Positions 25,613 to 34,558 of a stretch of DNA of 47,889 nt are shown in pieces. Origin of the DNA: CAYVHU01 sp964451415 (GTDB lineage Bacteria > Pseudomonadota > Alphaproteobacteria > Rhodospirillales > Magnetovibrionaceae). The notes under the pieces are model-generated. The model was not told the DNA's origin. It made no database searches and worked only from the letters and a program-made list of their open reading frames with translations. Location of the stretch: assembly GCA_964451415.1 (NCBI GenBank), contig CAYVHU010000018.1, positions 1-47,889 on the forward strand. Reading direction: 5' to 3'. Made by a program: the position numbers and the translations under genes. Each line of letters starts with the position of its first letter. The stretch's first letter is position 1.

Positions 25613-26449
25613 ATGTCACTGTCCGTTAAATTCTGGGGGGTTCGCGGCAGCATTGCCTGTCCTTCGCCCCATCATATTCGTTACGGCGGCAACACCAGCT
25701 GTGTCGAGGTCCGTGCCAACGGCTATCGCCTGATTCTGGATGCAGGCACCGGCATTCGCGGTCTGGGGCGGACGTACCTGGAAGAAGACATGAGCAGTAT
25801 TCACATCTTGCTCACCCACACGCACTGGGATCACATCAACGGCTTTCCATTTTTCACGCCGGCCTACGATCCACGACGTTCGTTGTATATCATGGCGGGC
25901 CACCTGCGTGGCGCGGAAGGCATTCAGAACGTCCTTGCCGCGCAGATGGACAATCCCATGTTTCCTGTGCCGTTGTCGGCCATGCAGGCGAAAATGCGCT
26001 TTGAGGATTTTGAAGCTGGTACGGCCTTCGACGTTTATGACGGCGTGCATGTGCGCACCGCGCCGCTGAACCATCCGAACGGGGCCACGGGGTATCGCAT
26101 CGAACACGCCGGTCACGCCATTTGCTACGTCACCGACACCGAGCATGTGCCCGGCGAACTGGACCGCAATATTCTGGGCCTGATCGAAGGTGCGGACCTG
26201 ATGATCTATGACAGCACCTACACCGAAGAAGAGTTTCCCTCAAAGATCGGCTGGGGCCATTCGACGTGGAACCAGGGGGTGAAACTGTGCCGTGAAGCGG
26301 GCGTGAAGTCCTTGGCCATTTTTCACCACGAGCCAGAGCACGAAGACGACTTCATGGATAAGCTGGGCGCGCAGGCCAAGGCCGAATGGGATGGAGCCTT
26401 CGTTGCGAAAGAAGGCATGACGCTTTTTTACGGTGATGACGACGGTTGA
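25613..26449 (+). CDS. MBL-fold metallo-hydrolase
   Basis: 278 residues from ATG 25613 behind GGAGAAGG. The metallo-beta-lactamase signature HTHWDH is present, with later metal ligands in NHPNGATGYRI, YVTDTEH and the C-terminal IFHHEPEH. The opening VKFWGVRGSI and GGNTSCVEVRA resemble the phosphodiesterase-like MBL group annotated as cyclic nucleotide phosphodiesterase-like or metal-dependent hydrolase. The substrate is unknown. The 3' end overlaps motB on the other strand by 22 bases. Confidence 0.88.
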   Translation: MSLSVKFWGVRGSIACPSPHHIRYGGNTSCVEVRANGYRLILDAGTGIRGLGRTYLEEDMSSIHILLTHTHWDHINGFPFFTPAYDPRRSLYIMAGHLRGAEGIQNVLAAQMDNPMFPVPLSAMQAKMRFEDFEAGTAFDVYDGVHVRTAPLNHPNGATGYRIEHAGHAICYVTDTEHVPGELDRNILGLIEGADLMIYDSTYTEEEFPSKIGWGHSTWNQGVKLCREAGVKSLAIFHHEPEHEDDFMDKLGAQAKAEWDGAFVAKEGMTLFYGDDDG

Positions 26450-27267
26450 GGTTCAACCGTCTTTTTCGGTTTCTTGAGCGCGTCGATCCGCTCCTGGACG
26501 GCCTTGCGCTTCGCGGCATCTTCTTGGCGGCGTTTGCGTTCGATTTTGGCAATACGTTCATCGGACAGAACCTGCAAGAAGGCTTCTTTCTCTTTTCTGC
26601 TCATCGGCACCAAACGGATGATGACGCGCCGGTTCTTGGCCTGATTGACTTTGATGGGGTCGCCGAAGCGATCGCGGTTCGGAACCTTGGGGTGGGAACT
26701 GCCGAATCCCGTGACTTTCATCTGGAAGGGGTGGGTTCCGTTGGCGATCATGGCGCGTGTTACCGCAGCGGCGCGCGCTGCGGAAAGTTCCCAGTTGGAC
26801 GGGAACTTCGCGGTGTGGATAGGGGCGTCGTCGGTATGGCCTTCGACTTCGATGAAAAAGAATTTGAATTTTTCCTGGCTGAGGGTTTTCGCCCACCGTT
26901 TGATCAGCGGAAGAACCTGGGGGATAATTTTCGCCGTGCCCGGTTTGAAAAATGAAGCGCTGGCCATTTCGATGGCGACGCCGCGCGCATCCTTTTGCAC
27001 CTCCACCACCTGTTCCATGTTCATCTCGAACGAGGATGCTTCCACGGCGGCCTTGAGCTTTTGCATCGCGGAGGCCGTCGTGCCCTTCCCGATACCGATT
27101 TCCTGCTTGATGCCCGAGGTGACCTGCTCGAACATCGCCATATCAATCTTGGAAAAGGAGACCAGCATGACAAAGAATGCCAGCAGAAGGGTAATGGCGT
27201 CGGCGTAGGTGATCAGCCAGTCTTCTTCTACGATTTCGTCGTTGAGCGTTGGCGGCGGCAGTGTCAT
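26428..27267 (-). CDS. motB: Flagellar stator protein MotB/PomB
   Basis: 279 residues. A single N-terminal membrane helix carries the ion-binding aspartate (Asp23 in ITYADAITLLLAFFVMLVSF). A plug and linker region follows, then an OmpA-like peptidoglycan-binding domain (about 120-235, with VEGHTDDAPI and NWELSAARAAAV). The Lys/Arg-rich end from about 240 is unusually basic. Together with MotA it forms the stator that drives flagellar rotation with protons or sodium. The ion cannot be decided from sequence alone. Its start overlaps the motA stop by four bases (ATGA), so they are coupled. Confidence 0.93.
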   Translation of the reverse strand: MTLPPPTLNDEIVEEDWLITYADAITLLLAFFVMLVSFSKIDMAMFEQVTSGIKQEIGIGKGTTASAMQKLKAAVEASSFEMNMEQVVEVQKDARGVAIEMASASFFKPGTAKIIPQVLPLIKRWAKTLSQEKFKFFFIEVEGHTDDAPIHTAKFPSNWELSAARAAAVTRAMIANGTHPFQMKVTGFGSSHPKVPNRDRFGDPIKVNQAKNRRVIIRLVPMSRKEKEAFLQVLSDERIAKIERKRRQEDAAKRKAVQERIDALKKPKKTVEPQPSSSP

Positions 27268-28112
27268 GGTGCGGGTTCGCCCATGTCCTTTGCCCGTTCA
27301 CTTTGCGCGTGGCGACGGCGTGCCTTATCGATGTTGAAGTGCAGCGCCGGGTCAAGATAACTATTCATCTTGTCCTGGATATAGCGGGGGCTTTTGTGGT
27401 CCGCCATCAAGATCAGTCCTTCGGCCACCAGATAATTGCGAAAGCGCACGATTTGTTCACGTTGCATGATTTTGTTGGCGGCGGGGATGTAGATCAGGCG
27501 TGCGAACAAGATACCGTAGAGGGTCGTCAGAAGCGCCAGCGCCAGACCGGGGCCCAATTGGGTCGGGTCGTCGCCCATCGTATCGAGCATGATAACCAGC
27601 CCTACAAGGGTGCCGATCATGCCGAAAGCGGGCGAGGTCGATGCCATGCTTCTGAGAATGTTCACCTGCACCGTGTTGCGCCCGAATGTGGTTTCGATCA
27701 GGTTGGTCATGATATCGCGCACTTCATCGCCGCTGTAGCCGCTGATGACCATATCCACGCCGAATCTGAGGAAACGATCGCTGGCGATGGTTTTCTTCGC
27801 CTCCGCCTCCAGAGCGGGTGGACCGCCTTTTTGGATGATATAGGCCCAACGGATCATGCGCCCGACTTCGGCCTTCAGAATGTCGCGCCCGATTTTGGGC
27901 GTAAAAATGACGCGTCCAATCAGTTTCAGCGACAAAATGGCGTAGCGCGGTTCATAGGAAATAAATGTCGCTGCCAAGGTGCCGCCGATGACCATAATGA
28001 AGCTTGCGACGTTGAAAAAGATTGTGAAATCGTTGGTGCTGATGAAGATGGAACTGAGAAACAGTCCGAATGCAATCAGCAACGCGATCAATGTTGAAAA
28101 CGAGATTTGCAT
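27264..28112 (-). CDS. motA: Flagellar stator protein MotA/PomA
   Basis: 282 residues from ATG 28112 with GGAGGGG about ten bases upstream; the TTG at 28133 is less likely. Four transmembrane segments occur in the MotA pattern (two near 1-50, two near 170-220). The conserved SPAFGMIGTLVGLVIML and LTTLYGILFARLIYIPAANK segments include the prolines needed for torque. The cytoplasmic loop contacts the rotor protein FliG. It overlaps motB, and no other flagellar gene is in the window. Confidence 0.94.
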   Translation of the reverse strand: MQISFSTLIALLIAFGLFLSSIFISTNDFTIFFNVASFIMVIGGTLAATFISYEPRYAILSLKLIGRVIFTPKIGRDILKAEVGRMIRWAYIIQKGGPPALEAEAKKTIASDRFLRFGVDMVISGYSGDEVRDIMTNLIETTFGRNTVQVNILRSMASTSPAFGMIGTLVGLVIMLDTMGDDPTQLGPGLALALLTTLYGILFARLIYIPAANKIMQREQIVRFRNYLVAEGLILMADHKSPRYIQDKMNSYLDPALHFNIDKARRRHAQSERAKDMGEPAP

Positions 28113-28216
28113 GCAATTTTCGCCCCTCCACAAATCTTGATCGTTTATTCGTACGTTATCAAGATTCTGCGTTCATCGTTCCATTTTCCGTGGCCCATTT
28201 GTGTGTGGAGGCTTGC

Positions 28217-29524
28217 TCAACGCTCGCGGAATGCTTCATTTTTAAGTTTCAAGACCGGCTTGATCATATAGTTCATAACGGTTCGTTGCCCGGTGTGAAT
28301 GTTAATCGTGGTTTGCATCCCGGGCAAGATAGGCAGTTCCCCGGGCTTCTTTCCAAGATACGTCTTTTTCGGTTTGACCACGACCCGAAAATACGCGCGT
28401 CTTTTCTGGTCCAGGCTGGTGTCCGCGGCGACCGAAATCACCGTTCCGTCCAGACCGCCATAGGTGGAATAGTTATAGGTCGAAACCTTGATCGTTGCAC
28501 GTTGCCCAACCGTCACGTAGCCGCGGTCCGTGGGGCGTAGGCGACTTTCAATCACAAGATTCTTGCCGGTCGGAACAATTTCCATAATCGCTTCGCCGGG
28601 CTTGATGACATTGCCGACCGTGGTGAAGGCGAGGTTGATTACAACCCCGTCGATGGGGCTTTTGATCTCGGCGCGCACGCCTTGTTCTTCCGCTTTTTTA
28701 AGCAACTCGCGGATGCGCCCGATGGCTTGTTCTGTTTTGTTCAATTCATCCTGGGCTTCGCGGCGGAAACGCGTCGTATTTTCCTGAATACGCTGTTTGG
28801 CTTCGGCGACGGTGGCGCGTGCGCGCGGGATACCGGCTTGAGTGGTTTGGATGTCGCCTTGCAAGCTTTCCACCTTTGCGCCCAGTTGCAGATGATCGAC
28901 CCGCGAGGTCAGGCTCTCCTTGAGGAGATTTGTGGAAATCTTGAAGCGTTCCTTGATCAACACCAGATTCTTGCGCGCCGTGCGCAAACGGGCGTTCATT
29001 TCCTGGACATCTTGCTTGCGTTGCTGCACAAGGGCGTGCAGAACGGACAGTCCGGCGGCCAGTTGGCGTTTGCGCGCATCGAACGCTTGGCGTTGCGACA
29101 CGGCTTGTTCCGGCTGTTTTGCAACGATGTCGGCGGGAAAAGACGGTTCTTTTTTCCCTTTGGATTCAGCTTCCAAACGTGCGCGGGTCAATAGCGCGCT
29201 GTCCAGGCGGACCTGCAATTCCTGAATATTGGTCCCCCCGGAACCTAAGTCCAATTGCAACAGGGTTTGTCCTTTGGACACCGTGTCGCCTTCCTTGACG
29301 TAAATGTCTTGGACGATGCCACCTTCCAGATGCTGGATCACTTTCGATTTTCCCAGCGGAATGACTTCACCGGGCGCGACGGCGACTTCGTCCAGTTTGG
29401 CGAAATTGGCCCATCCCAGGCCCAGCACGATCAACGCCATGATCGGCCACGCAATACGCCGCCACGTCGGTACGGGGTGGGCGGTCAATAAAACATTGAG
29501 GGGATCGACGCGTGCGGTCGTCAT
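28217..29524 (-). CDS. Type I secretion membrane fusion protein (HlyD family)
   Basis: 435 residues. One membrane helix near 20-40 is followed by a barrel-sandwich half (GEVIPLGKSKVIQHLEGGIVQDIYVKEGDTV), a long periplasmic coiled-coil hairpin (about 100-270), the second barrel half and the family C-terminus ending TGQRTVMNYMIKPVLKLKNEAFRER. It links the inner-membrane ABC exporter to a TolC-type outer-membrane channel. The start is six bases after the stop of the ABC exporter, with GGAG inside that gene's end. The likely cargo is the RTX protein at the left of the window; no TolC homolog is seen here. Confidence 0.93.
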   Translation of the reverse strand: MTTARVDPLNVLLTAHPVPTWRRIAWPIMALIVLGLGWANFAKLDEVAVAPGEVIPLGKSKVIQHLEGGIVQDIYVKEGDTVSKGQTLLQLDLGSGGTNIQELQVRLDSALLTRARLEAESKGKKEPSFPADIVAKQPEQAVSQRQAFDARKRQLAAGLSVLHALVQQRKQDVQEMNARLRTARKNLVLIKERFKISTNLLKESLTSRVDHLQLGAKVESLQGDIQTTQAGIPRARATVAEAKQRIQENTTRFRREAQDELNKTEQAIGRIRELLKKAEEQGVRAEIKSPIDGVVINLAFTTVGNVIKPGEAIMEIVPTGKNLVIESRLRPTDRGYVTVGQRATIKVSTYNYSTYGGLDGTVISVAADTSLDQKRRAYFRVVVKPKKTYLGKKPGELPILPGMQTTINIHTGQRTVMNYMIKPVLKLKNEAFRER

Positions 29525-29530
29525 GCGCTC

Positions 29531-31597
29531 TTACTCCGCACTTTTGGAATGACGTGGCACGGGTATGGAGCGGCTCTGCGTCGGCGAGGGGCGGTCTTTC
29601 GTCATGGTGTGGCGGATCTTCGGCATGGCGGCGGGGTTTGCTCGCGAAAGCGGGGTCCGCACGCTAGGAGGCGTGGACGACACCGGAGGTTTGGGCGAAC
29701 GCAGGGACAAGCTGATTTTCGGAGCCGCTTTCGGGCGTTTTTTTTCGTTCGTTTGCGGATCTGTTTGCGCGGCGGTTTTGCGCGGCGCGACCTTTAGGGT
29801 CAGAGCGGGTTTCTTGTCCGCCGGCGCCTTTTTAACGGGTTTTTCGGTCTTTGGTTTCTTCGTTTTTGGTTTTGCGCTTTTGCCGCCGAACAGGCGCGGC
29901 AGAACTTCCTGAGCGGGACCAGCCAGCGCCAACTTGCCGCGATCCAGGGCATACAGAAAATCGCACGCCGAAAGTAATATGGGGCTGTGGCTGACCATGA
30001 TCACGGTGCGCGTTTTGGCGATTTCGATCAAGGTGTTCTTCAATTCGATTTCCGCATGCCGATCGAGACTTGAGGACGGTTCGTCCATCAATACCACCGG
30101 CGGATCGCCCACCAGGGCGCGGGCGATGGCGATTCGTTGGCGCTGGCCGCCGGACAGGCGCGAACCGGCCTCGCCGATTTCCGTCGCATAGCCGTCGGGC
30201 AGGTCGATGATGAAGTGATGAACGCCGGCCTCGGTCGCGGCCTTGATCAACTCTGCATCCGTGGCGTCGGGTTGGCGTGAGGCGATGTTGTCGCGCACCG
30301 AACCGGCAAACAAAACGCTTTCCTGCGGAACGTAGCCCAGCCAGTCGGACAACTCCGTCCGGGTGAATTGGACAATATCGGCGCCATCGATCAAAACGCG
30401 GCCTTGTTGCGGTTGGTAGAGGCCTTGGATGATTTTCAGCAAGGTCGTCTTGCCCGAACCGTTGCGTCCCACCAAAGCATGTACGCCGCCGGGATTGATT
30501 TCCAGGGAAATGCCGGAAACCACCGGCGCTTGATCTTCGCTGTAGGCAAAGACGACGTTTTCAATGCTCAGCTTGCCCGTGGGCTTTTTCAGCACGACCT
30601 CGCTTTTTTCGCGTTCCGCCTGGGTGGCGAACACCGTGCCGAGACGTTCTGCGGATTGCGTAAAATTGGAATAAACCCGCCACGTTCCCACCAGCTGGTT
30701 GAGCGGTCCCATGATGCGCCCGGACAGCATGTTGGTGGCGATCAGCGCCCCGACGGTCAGGTTCTGGTCGATGATGGCCAAGGCCCCCACGGTGGTCAGC
30801 AACAAACTGGTCAACATGCCCATGGATGCGCCCAGGTTGGAGAAACCGTCGGTCTTGGTGCCGCGCATGATGGCGTTTTCAATGTTTTCGGCGTGTTTTT
30901 CCTCCCACACCGGTTCCATCGAACGATCCAGCGCCAAGGCCTTGATGGTGGTGCGCCCGGCGATCATTTCCGCAATCAGAGAATCGCGTGTTTGCGTGGA
31001 TTTGCGTTCCTCGCCGCTGGCTTCGGCCATGACATTGGCTGAGCGCCACGCGATAAACATGAACACCGGCAGCATCAGCAGGAGAACCCACGCGACGGGG
31101 GAGGCGATGACGAAAATCAGCACCAGAAACAAAATGGAAAACGGCAGATCGGCGATCAGCAGGGCGCTCGAACCCGACAGCGTGTTGCGCACCACGTCCA
31201 CATCGCGAAACAGCGACGACCAGTGTGCCGCCGGTTTGCTTTCCAATGTTTGCATCGGCAGGCGCATCAGCTTGCGGAACAGCCGTCGTCCTAATTTTAC
31301 GTCCACCCGCAGGGCGACCGTTTGCAAGATGCGCGCGCGCGACTGGCGCAGCACATAGTCGAAGAGCAAAACCAGCGCCATGCCGATGACGAGGCCTTGC
31401 AAGGTGCTGATGCCCGCGTTTCTGACCACGCGGTTGTAGACCTGCATGGTGAAAACGGGAATGGCAAGGGCGAGAAAGTTGACGAAAAAAGACATGGCGA
31501 TGACTTCACGGAAGACGGGAGCCAATGGTTTTAGAAAAGGTCTCAACCAGCCTTTTATCGGTGTGTCAGGGGCTTCGGGCAATCCGTGACTCTCCAC
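29531..31597 (-). CDS. Type I secretion ABC exporter with long basic C-terminal tail
   Basis: 688 residues with a GTG start. A six-helix membrane domain (about 30-310) is followed by the ATPase domain with Walker A GRNGSGKT (377-384), signature LSGGQ (481-485) and Walker B VVLMDE (501-506). Unlike LapB and HlyB it has no N-terminal C39-like domain, only a leader of about 30 residues. After the ATPase, residues 572-688 form a low-complexity tail rich in Lys, Pro, Ser and Ala, which is not usual for the family. The downstream hlyD gene completes the inner-membrane part of the system. Confidence 0.92.
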   Translation of the reverse strand: MESHGLPEAPDTPIKGWLRPFLKPLAPVFREVIAMSFFVNFLALAIPVFTMQVYNRVVRNAGISTLQGLVIGMALVLLFDYVLRQSRARILQTVALRVDVKLGRRLFRKLMRLPMQTLESKPAAHWSSLFRDVDVVRNTLSGSSALLIADLPFSILFLVLIFVIASPVAWVLLLMLPVFMFIAWRSANVMAEASGEERKSTQTRDSLIAEMIAGRTTIKALALDRSMEPVWEEKHAENIENAIMRGTKTDGFSNLGASMGMLTSLLLTTVGALAIIDQNLTVGALIATNMLSGRIMGPLNQLVGTWRVYSNFTQSAERLGTVFATQAEREKSEVVLKKPTGKLSIENVVFAYSEDQAPVVSGISLEINPGGVHALVGRNGSGKTTLLKIIQGLYQPQQGRVLIDGADIVQFTRTELSDWLGYVPQESVLFAGSVRDNIASRQPDATDAELIKAATEAGVHHFIIDLPDGYATEIGEAGSRLSGGQRQRIAIARALVGDPPVVLMDEPSSSLDRHAEIELKNTLIEIAKTRTVIMVSHSPILLSACDFLYALDRGKLALAGPAQEVLPRLFGGKSAKPKTKKPKTEKPVKKAPADKKPALTLKVAPRKTAAQTDPQTNEKKRPKAAPKISLSLRSPKPPVSSTPPSVRTPLSRANPAAMPKIRHTMTKDRPSPTQSRSIPVPRHSKSAE

Positions 31598-31811
31598 TTA
31601 AACACAGACCCTTCCACAAGGAGGGCCTCCACAGGGCCGTAGATCAAGGGTCGTTCAAGGGTCAAAATGATGATCTTCTTTTATCATTATAGACACAAGT
31701 TAAGGTAAAATGAAGAAATCTGCCGATTCGAACTCTTATTGTTCTTTGTTTACAAGACGTTCTGACAGCATTCCCGTCGTCCTGCCAAGGGGAAAGGCCA
31801 GGTAGAAAAGC
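31598..31811. other. Divergent intergenic region between ABC exporter and adenylate cyclase
   Basis: This stretch is 214 bases and holds the divergent promoters. TATCATTATAGA near 31681-31692 is a plausible -10 region for the rightward gene. No other element was recognised. Confidence 0.3.
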
Positions 31812-34094
31812 ATGAAGGGGATTTTGCAAAAAGCAATCAGCTTCGACCGGCTGTTGGGGATGGTCCTTTTGGCGATCCTGCTGATGGTCGCGATTGCGGA
31901 CCCCTATCCGGTGCGCTTCATACGGGAAAAAAGCTTCGATATTTACCAGCGTATCAAGCCCCGCCAGCCGCCCGGGGCGAAAGATCGTCTGGTGACGATT
32001 ATCGACATCGACGAACGCAGCCTCCAGCAAATCGGTCAATGGCCGTGGTCGCGCAAAACGATTGCAAGACTGGTGACGGCGTTGCATGACTTAGGCGCCG
32101 GGGTCATCGTTTTCGACGTCGTGTTTCCCGAAGCGGACCGTTTGAATCCCGAAAGCGTGGCGAACATTCTAACGGGTCTCGACGCCGCCGCACGCGCTAA
32201 AATTCTCAAAATGAAAAGCAACGATGAAATTCTGGGCGAAACGATTGCCCGCAACAATGTCGTTCTCGGCCAGGCGGGCTATTGGAACCAGTTGCCGAAC
32301 AAGGTGGGCAAACCTTTTCGCCGCACCATAGCGGTGCGCAAAACCTCACGCGATGCCCCGTCTCCGGGAACGTTTCTCAATGCCGTACCGACCTTGATCC
32401 GCAACTTGCCGGTCCTGGAAAAAGGCGCAAAGGGTGCGGGGATGTTTTCCTTGAACGCCAGTTTTGACGGAATTATCCGCAAAGTGCCGTTGATCAGCAA
32501 ACACAACGGTGCCTTGTATCCCGCCCTGGCGATCGAGGCGATGCGTGTCGGTTTCGGCGTGTCGACTCTGGTGATTTATGTCGGCAAGAATGGGCTTGAA
32601 GCGATTGGCGTCGCCCCCAGAAGCCGGGTCAAGCCCAAGGGATTGAAAATCCCCACCAATGCCCGTGGTGATGTGCGGCCCTATTTCGCGCCCAATGAGA
32701 AGGCGCTTTATGTTTCCGCTGCCGATGTTTTGAACGGGCGTGTGGACAAGTCCAGAATCGCGGGCAAAATCGCGTTGATCGGGACGTCCGCCGTGGGCTT
32801 GTTGGATATTCGCGCCAGCCCCATTGATGCGGTTCTGCCGGGGGTCGAGATTCACGCCCAGATCATTGAAAATGCAATCGCCATCGACCGGGCGAAGGGG
32901 GCCGTGGTGGCGGCAAATTTATTTTTGTCGCGTCCGTCCTATATGCGCGGCGCCGAACTCCTTTTGATTGCGTTGAGCGGCGTGATGATGATCGTGTTGG
33001 CACCGATGCTGGGGGCGACGCGTTCGTTGGCAGTCTTTTCGGTGTTGATGGCCGCGGTGGGGTCGGCGTCGTGGTATTTGTTTTCGTATCAGCGCATCTT
33101 GCTGGATGCCACGTTTACGGTTGTAAGCACTTTTTTGCTTTATGCGACCTTGACGTACTTGAATTTCTCCCGTGAAGAAACGGCGAAAAAGCAGACTCGC
33201 GATGCGTTTTCGAAATATCTCTCGCCGGACATGGTCAAGGTCGTGGCGGAAAATCCAGAACGACTGAAACTGGGGGGTCAGAAGCGCGACATGACGTTGT
33301 TGTTTTGCGACGTGCGTGGGTTTACCACCATTTCGGAGCAATACGACGCGGAAGGTCTGACCACGTTGATCAACAAACTCCTGACCCCGTTGACCAACGT
33401 CATTTTGGCGCGGCGCGGCACGGTCGATAAATATATGGGCGATTGCATCATGGCGTTCTGGAATGCGCCGCTTGACGATGGGGAACATGCCAGACACGGC
33501 TGTCTTTCAGCTTTGGCGATGTTGGCGGAAATGCAGCCCCTGAATGACCGCCTGAAAAGCGAAAACGAAGCACAAGGGCGCAAACATCTCACTCTCAAAG
33601 TTGGCATCGGTTTGAATTCAGGAGAATGCGTGGTTGGCAATATGGGGTCAGACCAACGTTTCGATTATTCGGTGCTGGGCGATACGGTTAATCTGGCGAG
33701 CCGCCTGGAAGGGCAGTCCAAGACCTACGGCGTGCGCATCGTGATCGGAGAGGGAACCTTTCGTCGGGCGCCGAAGCTGGCTTGTATCGAGCTTGACCTG
33801 ATCAAGGTAAAGGGCAAAACGAAAGCGGTGCGGATTTTCTCTTTGCTGGGCGATGAAAAGTTGGCGGCGAGGCCTGAATTTCAAACATTTAGTGCCAAAG
33901 TGGACGAAATGCTCAGATCCTATCGTGGGCAAGATTGGGCGGCGGCGAGAGAGGCCTGTGTCCAGGCTCGCGCGTTGGGACGGTCTTACGATATCGAAGG
34001 CTTTTTTGATCTTTACGATGCCCGCATTGCAGACTATGCGCTTAATTCACCGGGCGTGGATTGGGACGGTGCGTTCGTCGCCACCACGAAGTGA
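31812..34094 (+). CDS. CHASE2-domain class III adenylate cyclase
   Basis: 760 residues. One N-terminal helix (about 13-30), an extracytoplasmic CHASE2 sensor (about 35-350) and three transmembrane helices (about 380-450) precede a class III nucleotide cyclase domain (about 488-675). The two metal-binding aspartates are Asp500 (FCDVRGF) and Asp544 (KYMGD). The purine-specifying Lys540 and Asp624 (VLGD), with Arg631 for the transition state, indicate an active enzyme making cAMP. The signal sensed by CHASE2 is unknown. A tail of about 85 residues resembling a helical repeat follows. Its end overlaps the HxlR gene by 48 bases in convergent orientation. Confidence 0.93.
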   Translation: MKGILQKAISFDRLLGMVLLAILLMVAIADPYPVRFIREKSFDIYQRIKPRQPPGAKDRLVTIIDIDERSLQQIGQWPWSRKTIARLVTALHDLGAGVIVFDVVFPEADRLNPESVANILTGLDAAARAKILKMKSNDEILGETIARNNVVLGQAGYWNQLPNKVGKPFRRTIAVRKTSRDAPSPGTFLNAVPTLIRNLPVLEKGAKGAGMFSLNASFDGIIRKVPLISKHNGALYPALAIEAMRVGFGVSTLVIYVGKNGLEAIGVAPRSRVKPKGLKIPTNARGDVRPYFAPNEKALYVSAADVLNGRVDKSRIAGKIALIGTSAVGLLDIRASPIDAVLPGVEIHAQIIENAIAIDRAKGAVVAANLFLSRPSYMRGAELLLIALSGVMMIVLAPMLGATRSLAVFSVLMAAVGSASWYLFSYQRILLDATFTVVSTFLLYATLTYLNFSREETAKKQTRDAFSKYLSPDMVKVVAENPERLKLGGQKRDMTLLFCDVRGFTTISEQYDAEGLTTLINKLLTPLTNVILARRGTVDKYMGDCIMAFWNAPLDDGEHARHGCLSALAMLAEMQPLNDRLKSENEAQGRKHLTLKVGIGLNSGECVVGNMGSDQRFDYSVLGDTVNLASRLEGQSKTYGVRIVIGEGTFRRAPKLACIELDLIKVKGKTKAVRIFSLLGDEKLAARPEFQTFSAKVDEMLRSYRGQDWAAAREACVQARALGRSYDIEGFFDLYDARIADYALNSPGVDWDGAFVATTK

Positions 34095-34445
34095 ATTTGC
34101 GTTTTGCAAGTGCTCTCCGAATTGTGCCATCGCCATGATAACTGCCTCTAACTTTCGCCCCAGCGGGCTCAGTGTGTATTCCGTTTTGGGGGGAATGCAG
34201 GGGTAGATTTTCTTATGCACAAGGCCGTGATGTTCCAATAGCTTGAGGCGAACCGTGAGCATTCGGGGACTGATTCCCGGAAGACCGCGCTGCAAGTGCG
34301 AAAACCGGCGCGTGCCGGACAACAGTTCGCGGACGATGCGCGTCGTCCATTTGCCATCCAGAATATCCGCTGTCCGGCGCACCGGACACTCGGCGTCGCA
34401 GTCTTGTGCAGCGGGCGCTGTATTGGTCATTATGCTGTCTTTCAT
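34047..34445 (-). CDS. HxlR-family transcriptional regulator
   Basis: 132 residues. It is a winged helix-turn-helix of the HxlR type: CPVRRTADILDGKWTTRIVRELLSGTRRFSHLQRGLPGISPRMLTVRLKLLEHHGLVHKK is the family pattern in positions about 20-80. Members often sense electrophiles or redox state through a conserved N-terminal cysteine (here Cys20 in AECPVRR, with Cys16 nearby). It is divergent from a methyltransferase gene, with tandem palindromes in the gap that are likely its operator, so self-regulation and control of the neighbour are expected. No clear ribosome site. Confidence 0.9.
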   Translation of the reverse strand: MKDSIMTNTAPAAQDCDAECPVRRTADILDGKWTTRIVRELLSGTRRFSHLQRGLPGISPRMLTVRLKLLEHHGLVHKKIYPCIPPKTEYTLSPLGRKLEAVIMAMAQFGEHLQNANSLRGGDERTVPIHAR

Positions 34446-34451
34446 ATATAT

Positions 34452-34476
34452 AGTAACTTACTTTTTAGTACGTACT
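34452..34476. promoter_or_regulatory. Tandem palindromes, probable HxlR-type operator
   Basis: AGTAACTTACT (34452-34462, arms AGTAA/TTACT) and AGTACGTACT (34467-34476, perfect) share the AGTA/TACT half-sites. They sit within 31 bases of the HxlR start and upstream of the divergent methyltransferase. Confidence 0.6.
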
Positions 34477-34558
34477 TCATAATTCATAGCGCCATGGTTA
34501 TGATTGTGTCAACACAACCTGCAACGTAGGACACGCATATGAAGAAACGACGGGCTGC

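Noticed and set aside
27249..28097. 282-codon plus-strand frame opposite motA
   Set aside because: MotA motifs on the minus strand are unmistakable; the plus frame is His/Gln-rich noise.
31725..31745. GATTCGAACTC sequence resembling a tRNA T-arm
   Set aside because: No acceptor stem or anticodon arm can be built around it; no tRNA gene was found in the window.
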